From positions 1-48,168 of the forward strand of contig JAQUKH010000021.1 of the NCBI GenBank assembly GCA_028719205.1: DNA of 48,168 bases, read 5' to 3'. Below, piece after piece: positions 32,201 to 40,610 of the stretch. Made by a program: the position numbers and the translations under genes. Source of the DNA: a bacterium. GTDB taxonomy: Bacteria > JACRDZ01 > JAQUKH01. The notes beneath the pieces were generated by a model that saw only the letters and a program-made list of their open reading frames with translations, was not told the DNA's origin and did not search any database. Numbering within the stretch: the stretch's first letter is position 1; the number at the start of each line of letters is the position of its first letter.

Positions 32201-33378
32201 GGGATCCTAAAAAGAATACAAAGGGTGAGGCTAAAGAAAATATAGAAGGAACGGCTTTAAACAGTTTCCTGAGGCTTCCTTCCGACCCGGAGGCAACTCT
32301 TTGCAGGGACTGCCATGGCGCTCAAGGCCTTATTGTAGAAACAGATCATGATCTGAAAGTTTCCGCGCCGAAAGAAAAAAATATGCTGGGTCAAACTGTT
32401 TTTGAATCCGGACCTTGCGGGGCTTGCCATGTACCTCATAATGCTGTTGCGGAAAAATTATGGGCGAAACAAAAAGGTAAAGGAACCGATAGCATCTCTC
32501 CTTTGTGTGAAAGTTGCCATGGTAAAAACGGATGCGGAAATACTAAACAAATCGGTGAAACGCATCCTGTAGGCGTAGATTTCAGCCGGCTTGGATTTAA
32601 AGGAGAACCCCCGTTTCCGATATTTACCTTGCAAGGCGCTAAAGATATGGAAACCGGTAAAGTGCTTTGTTCTACCTGCCACAATCTTCATCAATGGGAC
32701 CCTGACAAAAAAGAACATGGCCCCGGTATAAAAGTTGAAGGAGATATTACAAACAGTTTTTTACGAAAAAACAATAAAAATTCTGATATGTGTACGGGCT
32801 GTCATTTAAATAAAAAATATGTTGTTCGTACGGAACATGATATGAGAATAACAGCGCCTTCTGAAAAAAATGTAATCAACCAGACGGCTGAAGAGGGCGG
32901 CCCATGCAGCGCATGTCATATTCCCCATAACGCGTTCGGTAAATTGTTAATATGGGCTAAATTGCCGCAGGCAAGCCTGGAAACACCTTCTATGCTGTGC
33001 AAAAGCTGTCACGCGCCAAAACAGTGCGCGGAAAACAAAGTTCCTGTTGTTGATATGCACCCTGCCGATATTGTAGTTACAAATATCGGCAGACGGAATG
33101 ACCGTGAACCCGGCTCACTTCCGATGTTTAATAAAGATGACGGCCTTAGGGCAAAACACGGAATTGTGTCCTGCGGATCGTGCCACAACCCGCATCAATG
33201 GGAGGCAGGAAACCCAAATAACGCGCCGGGAGAAAATACCGAAGGAACAGCGTCTAACAGCTTTTTGCGCCAGAAAGATTTTACCATATGCGCGGACTGC
33301 CACCGTTTTGACGCACTTTTCCGTTATAAATATTATCACATCCCAAGGATACGGGAAATTGGAAGGGGATTAGAATAG
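29215..33378 (+). CDS. Giant 34-heme c-type cytochrome
   Basis: 1387 residues with a signal peptide (FFFSQIIFCLFFIQRYALA) and no transmembrane segment after it. I count 34 CXXCH motifs. Hemes 1-14 (about residues 35-560) are in loose two-haem modules with CHKIH/CHSPH-type ends. Hemes 15-34 fall into five tandem ~160-residue modules of four haems starting near residues 585, 741, 903, 1066 and 1230. Each has a G(X)C(S/A/G)(P/A)CH..H entry, a CHDPH(V/T/I)WDP block, NSFLR and TEHD(M/L) then (S/A)AP. The protein would be a nanowire-like electron conduit in the periplasm or at the cell surface. No ribosome site is visible. A 53-residue membrane protein follows. Confidence 0.93.
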   Translation: MKRLFFFSQIIFCLFFIQRYALARSVMPGSSKQECAVCHYEWHPDHSIKDNPDRIPRYIGHKRYVTDEWICYSCHDGSMVDSRAKVWKKKITHPTKIVPSKKVNISEKYPLYFMNNFAYKDDSDKFYGELDCGSCHTAHAVGSQDGSVPERATYLREANENSEMCMDCHKDKSNGTKEGMHPINVESIVFPKELKESGAYSGDKANKVICESCHKIHSAEADNLLLLPVKGPDVKSSELCEACHTNNPSKKEGPGHDTHPVDVPQTKASIPYRWHSGKPSNTGKNNSLICVSCHSPHYAAKETHLLADNNKKSSFCEICHIDKLNKGTGEKNTGTHPVDVQLTGEMHPMGLQFGPDSTVICESCHKVHNAADNAANDGTDGKIMAVSNKNSALCLECHETKYANGIQDGEQKGTHPINVIPSEAVISPSLLGLGARKGVDEKLVCESCHKIHDSAPKTKNLLADNKFSGLCNTCHQNKIIRGIRDSIASIKHPVNIISDKVKIAEDIIKAGGNFGPNKEMICTTCHLPHKGVKNTPLLVAVNNQSSICLDCHKDKKSVIYSDHNLAITAPDEPNIRNQTAAQSGVCAPCHFSHGWAKKLSGEGDFVTQLCVSCHNKDGSAKNKPIDKYSHPTDKSIKKADGTSSMPLFDEMGKQKPEGNVLCTSCHDPHVWDPKKLDTTFNKNREGDFTNSFLRKPNNAKSEFCKDCHEDKFFVENTEHDMSVTAPNAKNIEGKTSSEGGICSACHLVHNGKERKIWAREVSQIGKDTSANLCFSCHSEKNPGEAKKIVTFTHPTSVSILGADGNSTLPLFNNKGELLENGSVYCNTCHDPHTWDPSKKKVSSRKNTEGNQTNSFLRISNFPSPDLCKDCHGKKVLVEGTDHDLANTAPKVKNFEDNTRKTGGLCSPCHVVHNGLGPRMWSREISGDADFSSKFCFSCHADGKCAEKKQLGKFSHPVDVSISKAGGITTLPTFNKEAQKQEGGNVYCYSCHDPHIWDPKKNTKGEAKENIEGTALNSFLRLPSDPEATLCRDCHGAQGLIVETDHDLKVSAPKEKNMLGQTVFESGPCGACHVPHNAVAEKLWAKQKGKGTDSISPLCESCHGKNGCGNTKQIGETHPVGVDFSRLGFKGEPPFPIFTLQGAKDMETGKVLCSTCHNLHQWDPDKKEHGPGIKVEGDITNSFLRKNNKNSDMCTGCHLNKKYVVRTEHDMRITAPSEKNVINQTAEEGGPCSACHIPHNAFGKLLIWAKLPQASLETPSMLCKSCHAPKQCAENKVPVVDMHPADIVVTNIGRRNDREPGSLPMFNKDDGLRAKHGIVSCGSCHNPHQWEAGNPNNAPGENTEGTASNSFLRQKDFTICADCHRFDALFRYKYYHIPRIREIGRGLE

Positions 33379-33389
33379 GAGGTAAATAT

Positions 33390-33551
33390 ATGTTATTAGT
33401 TGGTTTAAAAAATATTATAATACTGCTTATTATTTTAGTTGTCAGTTATATTATTTTTCTATTTCTTCCAGCTTCTTTGACTGATTTAAAAATAGATAAA
33501 AAAACAGAAAAAAAGTTAGAAGAAGAGTTAAAAGAAAATTTAAAAGAATAA
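33390..33551 (+). CDS. Small membrane protein downstream of the 34-heme cytochrome
   Basis: 53 residues with the strongest ribosome site in the neighbourhood, AGGAGG, 7 bases before the ATG. One hydrophobic segment (IIILLIILVVSYIIFLFLP) is followed by a lysine/glutamate-rich tail (LKIDKKTEKKLEEELKENL) that is likely a short coiled coil. It begins 12 bp after the giant cytochrome stop, so it is in the same operon. Single-span proteins with charged tails can anchor or stabilise complexes; that role here is inference. It is shorter than the usual annotation cut-off. Confidence 0.65.
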   Translation: MLLVGLKNIIILLIILVVSYIIFLFLPASLTDLKIDKKTEKKLEEELKENLKE

Positions 33552-33556
33552 AATTA

Positions 33557-34087
33557 TCACTCTATCTCAAGACATTTCTTACATTCCGCTTCAGACATGC
33601 TTTTTTTACAAAGATCAAGTAATTCTTTTATAGGTATCTTTCCTTTTAAACTTTTAAATATTTCGCAATTTACATTAACAGTATTTTTTGATTTGCCAAT
33701 AGAGTCATTATTAAACTGTGTTCCGCACGACCACTCAACAGATTTAATTTTAGCATCTAATATTTTAAGTTTGGCTTCTAATATTTTCAGCTTTTCTTCG
33801 TGATTTTTTCTTAATAATTCACAATCTAAACGTAAACTTTGCCCATTATCCCATGTCGGAGAAGCCACATCCGGATTTTCAAGGCACTTTTTTAATTCAT
33901 CGTTTTTAGATTCTAATTCTTCACGGGCGGATTCCGCCTCTTCAGCGGCTTTAGAAGCGTCACTAACGGCTTTCCCTAACTTATCCAGATCTTCAACACA
34001 ACCACCCAATTCTTCTTCCAGGCAGACAGCGGATGCGGTAATTATAAATAAAATTACAAAGATATTTTGAAGTGTTTTTTTTAACAT
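33557..34087 (-). CDS. Secreted coiled-coil protein, unknown
   Basis: 176 residues with a signal peptide (NIFVILFIITASAVC, cleavage near residue 21 or lipobox at the Cys). Two coiled-coil stretches follow: about 35-68 (LGKAVSDASKAAEEAESAREELESKNDELKK) and 93-115 (LLRKNHEEKLKILEAKLKILDAKI). Six or more cysteines (GGC, KKC, LDC, SC, NC, LDLC, CKKC) could pair as disulfides. No CXXCH, so it is not a cytochrome. It converges on the small membrane gene with 5 bp between stops, and is 82 bp from recF. Function unknown. Confidence 0.65.
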   Translation of the reverse strand: MLKKTLQNIFVILFIITASAVCLEEELGGCVEDLDKLGKAVSDASKAAEEAESAREELESKNDELKKCLENPDVASPTWDNGQSLRLDCELLRKNHEEKLKILEAKLKILDAKIKSVEWSCGTQFNNDSIGKSKNTVNVNCEIFKSLKGKIPIKELLDLCKKSMSEAECKKCLEIE

Positions 34088-34169
34088 ATTTTTTTATTTA
34101 TTTTACTAATTATATTTTTCATTATATAACTAATTTTTAACACGTCAATTACTTTATTTTTTTACGATC

Positions 34170-35264
34170 CTAATCTTTTTTCACCTGTCCCTGCTCCACC
34201 TTAAACCATTCGCCGCTTTTACTTTTAATCTTTGACTTATCAACCTCGGTTATAAATATCTGAATATCTTTTGGTAAGGCATTAAAGATATTCTCGATCC
34301 TTTTGTTGTCTAATTCCGAAAACAACTCATCAAATAAAACTATAGGGTACTCCCCGGATTCCTCAAAAACAAAATATATTTCCGCTAAATTTAACGCCAG
34401 TAAAATACTTTTTATCTGCCCCTGCGAGGCAAAACTTTTAACCTCTTTTCCGTTCATAAAAAAAGAAATTTCATCCCGGTGCGGCCCATACAATGAAAAT
34501 CCTTTTTTAATCTCCTCATTTCTTGTTTTTAAGGTCATTTTCTTCCAGATATCTATTATTTTATTTTTATCAGATAAAACATCGTTTATTATAAATGTTT
34601 TATAAACCATATCTATTTCTTCGTGTGATATTATATTTTTATAAATACTTTTCATTAAGCTGTTTATCTTCTTTACCACCATATCTCTTTTTATTATTAA
34701 TTCAGCGCCATATTCGATCAATTGCTGGTCCCATGAATCCAATATATCCATGTTTTTCGTTCTTTCCTGTAGTATGATATTTTTCTGAATTAAAATTTTA
34801 TTATATTGTTTAAGATTGTGAAAATATTGAGGGTTGATCTGGGATATTTGAAAGTTCAGGTAACTGCGCCTGTGAGAAGGCATACCTTTTATAATATTAT
34901 AATTTTCAGGGGTAAAAATAACGGCTGGAAATCTATTACCAAGATAATCAGGGTTTGTCTGGATCTTATTATTAATTCTTAATCTTTTTCCTTTTCCTTT
35001 TTCTCCAACAACCTCTATTACCTGATTCTTATCTTTTATTATTAATAAACCTTTTATATAAAAAAAATCAGACCTAAAACTGATCATATCCTCATAATAA
35101 TTAGTTTTTAAAGATCTAAATGTTAAAAGTAAATATATTGCCTCAATTAAATTACTTTTCCCTTGGCTATTCTCTCCAATAATAAAACTTAAACCTTTCC
35201 CGAATTCTATATTAACTTTACCTAAATTACGAAAACTGTTTAAAATAATATTTTTTAAATACAT
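34170..35264 (-). CDS. recF: DNA replication and repair protein RecF
   Basis: 364 residues. Walker A GENSQGKS (30-37) near the N-terminus, the SMC-like signature SQGQIKSILLALNLAE near 285-300 and Walker B YPIVLFDELFSELD. The FRNLGKVNIEFGKGLSFIIG start is classic. RecF loads RecA at gaps with RecO and RecR. Its start codon overlaps the dnaN stop (TAATG), so dnaN-recF is a unit. Confidence 0.97.
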   Translation of the reverse strand: MYLKNIILNSFRNLGKVNIEFGKGLSFIIGENSQGKSNLIEAIYLLLTFRSLKTNYYEDMISFRSDFFYIKGLLIIKDKNQVIEVVGEKGKGKRLRINNKIQTNPDYLGNRFPAVIFTPENYNIIKGMPSHRRSYLNFQISQINPQYFHNLKQYNKILIQKNIILQERTKNMDILDSWDQQLIEYGAELIIKRDMVVKKINSLMKSIYKNIISHEEIDMVYKTFIINDVLSDKNKIIDIWKKMTLKTRNEEIKKGFSLYGPHRDEISFFMNGKEVKSFASQGQIKSILLALNLAEIYFVFEESGEYPIVLFDELFSELDNKRIENIFNALPKDIQIFITEVDKSKIKSKSGEWFKVEQGQVKKD

Positions 35265-36367
35265 TAAATTCTAATCGGCATTACTATATAAATTGGATTT
35301 TTCTCTGATTTCGGCCTTATTAGTCCGGGATGAAATGGTTTTGTAAACTCAAACATTATCTCCTTCTCATCTATATTCTTATATATATCCAATAAATAAC
35401 GGAAATTATAACCAAACTCTATATCAGGGCCATTATAATCAATATTTAATATTTCCTGCGCTTCCCCCTCCTCCGGATTTTTAATATTAATATTTAATGT
35501 TCCCTTTGTTAACTTATAAACAACAGCCATTGTTTTTGAGCTGGTTAATATAGAAATTCTCTTTGTTGCCTGTAAAATCTTGTCTCGATCAACTAAAAAT
35601 GTATGATCAGTCTTTACAGGAATAACCTTTTTATAATCAGGGAATTGCCCGTCAATAAGCCTGGAAATTAAAATAATATTACCAATAAGAAATATAATCT
35701 GTTTTTCCTCAACAATAACTTTTATATCTTTATCGGCCTCCATAAGCAGCCGGCCTACTTCTTTTATAGATTTATAAGGAATGATCACTTTAAAATCCTT
35801 TACTTTCGCTTCTAATATTTTTTCTTTTATAAAAGCTAATCGATGGCTGTCTGTCGCGACTAAATTTATCTCATTTTTTTCTTTTTCTATTAATATTCCA
35901 TTTAAAACATATCTGGTTTCATCATGGGATACTGAAAAAATAGTATTAGTTATCATATTTTTTAAGATCTTAGCCGGAATTAAAAAATAATTTTCATTTT
36001 CCTTATAAAAAGGGAATTTAGGGAAATCATCAGAAGAAATAGTGTTTATATTGAAAGATATGGAACCGCTTTTAATATTTATTAAATTCTCTCCAATCAG
36101 CTCAATTTCAATTTCGCCATCCGGTAATTCATTAATGATCTCGCTAAATTTCTTAGCTGGAACAGTAATTATTCCTTTTGTTTCTATTTTTGCCGTGAAA
36201 AATGTTTTTATTCCGATTTCCAGATCAGTGCTTGTGAGTAATATCTCATTTTTTTGTGTTTCTAATAAAATATTAGAAAGAATAGGTAAGGTATTTTTAT
36301 TCTCAATAATATATTGCACACATTGTATACTTTTTAAAATATCTTTCTGTAAACATTTAAATTTCAT
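35264..36367 (-). CDS. dnaN: DNA polymerase III beta sliding clamp
   Basis: 367 residues, three repeated clamp domains. Seen: LPILSNILLETQKNEILLTSTDLEIGI in domain 1, RYVLNGILIEKEKNEINLVATDSHRLA in domain 2, and the C-terminal GLIRPKSEKNPIYIVMPIRI with the conserved peptide-binding end (MPIRI in place of the common MPMRL). It forms the ring that tethers polymerase III to DNA. GGAGAAAA precedes the ATG. Upstream is the AT-rich dnaA-dnaN gap with DnaA boxes. Confidence 0.97.
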   Translation of the reverse strand: MKFKCLQKDILKSIQCVQYIIENKNTLPILSNILLETQKNEILLTSTDLEIGIKTFFTAKIETKGIITVPAKKFSEIINELPDGEIEIELIGENLINIKSGSISFNINTISSDDFPKFPFYKENENYFLIPAKILKNMITNTIFSVSHDETRYVLNGILIEKEKNEINLVATDSHRLAFIKEKILEAKVKDFKVIIPYKSIKEVGRLLMEADKDIKVIVEEKQIIFLIGNIILISRLIDGQFPDYKKVIPVKTDHTFLVDRDKILQATKRISILTSSKTMAVVYKLTKGTLNINIKNPEEGEAQEILNIDYNGPDIEFGYNFRYLLDIYKNIDEKEIMFEFTKPFHPGLIRPKSEKNPIYIVMPIRI

Positions 36368-36619
36368 TTTTTCTCCTTAATACCCACAATAGGCAGGTAT
36401 TATTATTTTATTATTTTACATGTTATATATAATAATAATACTCATATGCTCTGTTAGTATGTTGAAATGTGAAAAAATTTTATATATAGTATAAGAAATT
36501 TAATAGAATAAACTATGGATAACTTGTTATAGTTATCCACATGATTAACATTTAATTGAAAACTTTTTTTTATTAATAACTTATTAACACTTAATACATA
36601 TTTATCCGCCGCAGGCGGG
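36368..36619. other. dnaA-dnaN intergenic region, candidate origin element
   Basis: 252 bp, about four-fifths A+T. It contains one consensus DnaA box TTATCCACA (36533-36541, plus strand) and one near-consensus box in the opposite orientation (36514-36522, reads TTATCCATA on the minus strand), with AT-rich DNA on both sides (many AATAATAAT and TTATTAA runs) suitable for unwinding. A small palindrome CCGCC-GCA-GGCGG (36606-36618) abuts the dnaA stop. dnaN's promoter must also lie here, but I see no confident hexamers. Confidence 0.6.
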
Positions 36620-37933
36620 CTAATTTTTAAGTTTACTAATAATCTCTTCGAGTTGGATATTAAAGTTTAGGTCTTTTTCTTTTAAATTTTTTATCTTTGA
36701 ACAAGCGTGAATAACGGTTGTATGATCTCTGCCGCCGAAATTTACGCCTATTTCAGGTAAAGAGGAATTAGTTAATGTTCTGCTTAGATACATTGCCACC
36801 TGTCTTGGAAACGCGATAGATTTCGATCTTTTCTTTTTTTTCATATCTGAAGTCTGGATGTTGAAATATTTAGCAACTAATTCCTGGATGGCATCAATAT
36901 TAATATTATCAAAATCTTTAGGGAATATGTCTTTTAAAACCTCTTTAACTAATTCCAGGTCAATAGTTCTTTTATTTAAAAAAGCGTAAGCAACAGTGCG
37001 GATAAGCGAGCCTTCTAATTCTCTTATGTTTGATTTGATTTTATTTGCTATAAATAAAGCGACATCATCGGGCAGGTTAATTCTATCTTTTTCCGCCTTT
37101 TTTTTCAATATCGCGATCCTTGTTTCCAGGTCAGGCGGTTGAATATCGGTGATCAATCCCCATTCAAAACGGGAACGCAGCCGCTCTTCCAATGTGGGGA
37201 TATCCTTAGGCGGGCTGTCGCTTGAAATAACTATTTGTTTGTGCGCGTCATAAAGAGTGTTAAAGGTATGGAAAAACTCTTCCTGTGTTCTTTCTTTTCC
37301 CGCTAAAAATTGTATATCGTCAATTAATAATAAATCTATGTTTCTGTATTTATTGCGGAATATAATATCTTTTCCGTCACGGATGCAATTAATAAATTCG
37401 TTTACAAATTTTTCAGAAGAAAGATACATAATTTTTAAATCAGGATATTTTTTTATAACGGAATTCCCTATAGCATGCAGTAAATGGGTTTTTCCTAATC
37501 CGACACCGCCATATATAAAAAAGGGATTATATGTTTTAGCTGGGGATTCGGCAACAGCCATCGCGGCCGCGTGCGCGAACCGGTTGCCGTTTCCGACTAC
37601 AAAATTTTCAAATATATATTTAGTATTTAAGTTGTTCTCAAAGGAAAAATGTTCTTCTTTTGTGGCCGCGCGTTTAACCTCTACAGGGTTTAATTGTTTT
37701 TGAGTAATAGAAAAAACAATATCTTTTTCTTCGTTAGTAATTTCTTTAATAATCTCTTTAATTATGTCTGTATAATGAGTTGAAAGCCAATCCCGATAGA
37801 TAACATTAGGAACTTCGATCTGAATATTGCTATCAGATAAAGAAAGCATTTGCGTGGGGCGGAACCACGTATCAAAGGCCTGAGACGGTATTTTTGTCTG
37901 TATATTTACTTTAATTTTTTCCCAAAGGTTCAT
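36620..37933 (-). CDS. dnaA: Chromosomal replication initiator DnaA
   Basis: 437 residues from the ATG at 37933. N-terminal oligomerisation domain (MNLWEKIKVNIQTKIPSQAFDTWF), ATPase with Walker A GGVGLGKTHLLHAIGN, DDIQFLAGKERTQEEFFHTFN Walker B, RSRFEWGLITDIQPPDLETR sensor, and the C-terminal DNA-binding helix-turn-helix (PRQVAMYLSRTLTNSSLPEIG, then FGGRDHTTVIHA). It binds DnaA boxes and melts the origin. An in-frame ATG at 37960 would lie within a DnaA box and adds nine unlikely residues, so the later start is chosen. No clear ribosome site. Confidence 0.96.
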   Translation of the reverse strand: MNLWEKIKVNIQTKIPSQAFDTWFRPTQMLSLSDSNIQIEVPNVIYRDWLSTHYTDIIKEIIKEITNEEKDIVFSITQKQLNPVEVKRAATKEEHFSFENNLNTKYIFENFVVGNGNRFAHAAAMAVAESPAKTYNPFFIYGGVGLGKTHLLHAIGNSVIKKYPDLKIMYLSSEKFVNEFINCIRDGKDIIFRNKYRNIDLLLIDDIQFLAGKERTQEEFFHTFNTLYDAHKQIVISSDSPPKDIPTLEERLRSRFEWGLITDIQPPDLETRIAILKKKAEKDRINLPDDVALFIANKIKSNIRELEGSLIRTVAYAFLNKRTIDLELVKEVLKDIFPKDFDNINIDAIQELVAKYFNIQTSDMKKKKRSKSIAFPRQVAMYLSRTLTNSSLPEIGVNFGGRDHTTVIHACSKIKNLKEKDLNFNIQLEEIISKLKN

Positions 37934-38171
37934 ATTAGTTAACCACAAACTTATCCACATATGTGGATAACTGAAACAACATTTATTTATAAGAAGTTAC
38001 CGATTATTATTTAAGTTATAATATATTTTTTACTAATAATTTTCATTATACAACAAATATATGATTTTACGCAATATTTTTAATATAAAAATGTTTTTTT
38101 TGCTTAAATATAAAAGTTATTAACATATTTTCCACAAGATTAAATTTTTTATTTGATTTTATTAGAAAGGC
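37934..38171. other. dnaA-rpmH intergenic region with DnaA boxes, likely oriC part
   Basis: The palindrome TTATCCACATATGTGGATAA (37951-37970) contains two perfect DnaA boxes in opposite orientation, overlapping the upstream end of dnaA. A third box-like TTTTCCACA lies at 38128-38136. The 150 bp between are almost entirely A+T with long T runs. Together with the 36368-36619 boxes this brackets dnaA with DnaA sites, typical of an origin split into two parts or of autoregulation of dnaA. GC skew cannot be judged by eye. Confidence 0.65.
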
Positions 38172-38200
38172 TTGACTTTAATCTAATATTTAGATATAAT
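38172..38200 (+). promoter_or_regulatory. Promoter of the rpmH operon
   Basis: TTGACT at 38172-38177, 17-nt spacer, perfect TATAAT at 38195-38200. The rpmH ATG is 85 bp downstream. Confidence 0.8.
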
Positions 38201-38284
38201 CTTCTTTTTAATTTTTAATTTATAATATTAATATAGAAATTATACTCTAAAAAAATATATAGTCAAACATAAAAAGGAGAAAAA

Positions 38285-38419
38285 ATGCATTTTACTTATA
38301 ATCCGAAAAAACGAAAAAGAAAAAAGACCTGTGGTTTTCTTGTTAGGATGAGTACCCCTGGCGGACGGAAGATCATTAAAAGAAGAAGAGCTAAAGGAAG
38401 AAAGAAGTTAGCTGTATAA
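38285..38419 (+). CDS. rpmH: Ribosomal protein bL34
   Basis: 44 residues, normal length. [18 protein letters not shown], then [19 protein letters not shown], is the universal L34 pattern. AAAAGGAG lies before the ATG. It contains a Cys (KKTCGFL) where most have His, a minor variant also seen elsewhere. It is a component of the large ribosomal subunit and starts the rpmH-rnpA-yidD-yidC-mnmE unit. Confidence 0.96.
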   Translation: MHFTYNPKKRKRKKTCGFLVRMSTPGGRKIIKRRRAKGRKKLAV

Positions 38420-38436
38420 TCGCAAAAGGACAATAT

Positions 38437-38796
38437 GTGAAAAAATTTGGTTTCTCCGGGCATGAGAGATTAAAAAACACAATAGATTATAATCATGCGC
38501 TTAAAAAAGGAGAAAAGGTTGTACATCCGTTTTTTTACCTTTATTATATTAAAAATAATTTATTGTATAGCCGGCTGGGTATTAGAATAGGTAAAAAGTT
38601 TGGCGATGCGCATGCGCGAAACAGGGTAAAAAGAATAATTAAAGAAGTTTACCGCATAAATAAAAGCTTTATAAAAGGGTTTGATTTAGTTTTTATCCCG
38701 CGTTTTGGCGCAAAATATGTTTTTTCGGATGTGAACAATGCGATTAAACAAGTATTTTTAAAGGTAGAAGAGGGCGCAAAAAAGTACAATATATGA
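38437..38796 (+). CDS. rnpA: Ribonuclease P protein component
   Basis: 119 residues. The RNA-contacting helix [15 protein letters not shown] and the preceding [11 protein letters not shown] are diagnostic. The start is GTG (38437), supported by AAAAGGA seven bases before; an overlapping ATG ends at once. It works with RNase P RNA to mature tRNA 5' ends. The last four bases overlap yidD (ATGA). Confidence 0.95.
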   Translation: MKKFGFSGHERLKNTIDYNHALKKGEKVVHPFFYLYYIKNNLLYSRLGIRIGKKFGDAHARNRVKRIIKEVYRINKSFIKGFDLVFIPRFGAKYVFSDVNNAIKQVFLKVEEGAKKYNI

Positions 38797-39002
38797 AAAA
38801 AATTTTGATAAAAATAATTAGTTTTTATCGTTTTTATATCTCGCCCTTAACATTTCCTTCTTGTCGTTTTATCCCTACATGTTCGGCATATACTATTGAG
38901 GCATTAGAAAAACATGGTTTAACGCGCGGGATTTATTTGGGAATATCCCGTGTCTTAAAATGCCATCCGTTCCATAAAGGCGGATATGACCCAGTCCCTT
39001 GA
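38793..39002 (+). CDS. yidD: Membrane protein insertion efficiency factor YidD
   Basis: 69 residues. [30 protein letters not shown] and [12 protein letters not shown] are the family's fixed blocks with the three conserved cysteines. It overlaps rnpA by 4 bp and is 16 bp before yidC. Confidence 0.95.
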   Translation: MKKILIKIISFYRFYISPLTFPSCRFIPTCSAYTIEALEKHGLTRGIYLGISRVLKCHPFHKGGYDPVP

Positions 39003-39018
39003 AAATTGGAGTGATTAA

Positions 39019-40602
39019 ATGGAAAAAAGGTTAATAATAGCTTTAGTATTAAGTGGATTAGTCCTTGCTGTTTTTGGTGTTTTAGGGCCAAAATATAACA
39101 AAAAACCGGTTGTAAGGCAAGATAAACAGGAATCAGTTAAGCCGGAAGAAGCAACTATACAGCCGTCAAATTATTTAGATCTTAGCGGCAAAGAGGTTAC
39201 GGTAGAGACGGATGTCCTTAAAATAGTATATTCTGAAAAGGGCGGATGGATAAAAAATATTTTTCTAAAAGAATATAAAGACAAGGAAGGAAAAGAGCTT
39301 GATCTTATTAATGGAGAGGGTACCGGCGGATTGTGGTTTAACAGTAAAGAACTGAACCAGGAAGATTTTACGATCCTTTGTAATGACACAGTTGGCGGGA
39401 ATAAAGAAGTAAAATTAAATTTCTTATATCCGAACGGTTTAGAAATTAAAAAGAATTTTGTTTTTATTCCTCATGAATATAATTTTAAATTCTCTCTTGA
39501 GTTTATTAATCATTCAAATGAAGAACTTAAATTGGATTCACTTTATCTGCAATGGGGCCCTGGGATCAACGCAGAGGAGGAAACTAAGCAGGAACGCGAG
39601 TTGTATAATGTACTGAATATCAACCAGGGAAAAGAGTTAAAAAGAATAAAGTGGGCTAAATTAAAAGATCCTTTGAATGTTAAGGATGAGATAAAGTGGT
39701 TTGGTTTAAATAGTAAATATTTTCTTGTGGCGTTCATTCCTTCAGAAAAGGAGTCTAATCTGCTTATCCGCAAAACAGCGGATAAGGGAATAGAAACAGG
39801 ATTAAATGTTTCTGCGCCGTCCATAGCGCCAAACGGAAAAAAGGAATTTAGCGCTAATATATTCGCGGGGCCGAAAAAGTACAATTTGCTGAAAAAACAG
39901 GGAAACGGATTAGAAAAAAATATTGATTTTGGCTTTTTTAGTTATTTAAGCATAGGGCTTTTATACATACTCAACGGAATAAATAAATTCGCGCGTAATT
40001 ATGGGATAGCTATTTTTATACTGACGCTTGCGGTAAAAATTGTTTTAGGGCCTTTAACTAAAAAGGGTTTTGTGTCTATGCAGAAAATGCAGAAAATCCA
40101 GCCGGAAGTAGAAAAACTGCAGAAAAAATACAAAGACAGCCCAAAAGAACTAAATACAGAAATAATGCAATTGTATAAAGAAAGAAAAGTTAATCCCTTT
40201 GGCGGTTGTTTGCCTATGGTCTTGCAAATCCCGATATTTTGGGCATTGTTTAATACATTAAGAAGCACTATTGAGCTTAGGCAGGCAAAGTTTTTTTGGT
40301 GGATAAACGACCTTTCCCGGCCGGATACGATTTTTAATATACCGTTTCATTTACCGGTGATGGGTAATAATATAAATTTATTGCCGGTTATTATGGTTGC
40401 TACTCAGATAATACAGCAAAATATGATGCCCTCGGGCGCGAAATCCAGTGAACAAAAAATGATGTTTTACGCCATGCCGGTTATTTTTATGGTAATGTTT
40501 TATAATTTCCCGTCAGGACTGGTTTTATATTGGACGCTGAATAATCTATTTACGATCATTCAACAGTATTTCCTTATAAAAGACTTAAACACTTCAAATT
40601 AG
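39019..40602 (+). CDS. yidC: Membrane protein insertase YidC
   Basis: 527 residues. N-terminal membrane segment (IIALVLSGLVLAVFGVLG), then a large periplasmic beta domain (about 50-300), and five membrane segments in the C-terminal half. KKGFVSMQKMQKIQPEVEKLQKKYKD is the conserved cytoplasmic region and NPFGGCLPMVLQIPIFWALFN the membrane core. The large periplasmic domain is the Gram-negative type. It inserts membrane proteins alone or with SecYEG. In many genomes a jag/R3H gene follows; here mnmE follows directly with 8 bp. Confidence 0.97.
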   Translation: MEKRLIIALVLSGLVLAVFGVLGPKYNKKPVVRQDKQESVKPEEATIQPSNYLDLSGKEVTVETDVLKIVYSEKGGWIKNIFLKEYKDKEGKELDLINGEGTGGLWFNSKELNQEDFTILCNDTVGGNKEVKLNFLYPNGLEIKKNFVFIPHEYNFKFSLEFINHSNEELKLDSLYLQWGPGINAEEETKQERELYNVLNINQGKELKRIKWAKLKDPLNVKDEIKWFGLNSKYFLVAFIPSEKESNLLIRKTADKGIETGLNVSAPSIAPNGKKEFSANIFAGPKKYNLLKKQGNGLEKNIDFGFFSYLSIGLLYILNGINKFARNYGIAIFILTLAVKIVLGPLTKKGFVSMQKMQKIQPEVEKLQKKYKDSPKELNTEIMQLYKERKVNPFGGCLPMVLQIPIFWALFNTLRSTIELRQAKFFWWINDLSRPDTIFNIPFHLPVMGNNINLLPVIMVATQIIQQNMMPSGAKSSEQKMMFYAMPVIFMVMFYNFPSGLVLYWTLNNLFTIIQQYFLIKDLNTSN

Positions 40603-40610
40603 GAATAGGG

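Noticed and set aside
29130-33340. Many minus-strand frames of 60-146 codons opposite the giant cytochrome
   Set aside because: They arise because the repeated CXXCH codons leave few stops on the other strand. They lack starts with ribosome sites and share no homology.
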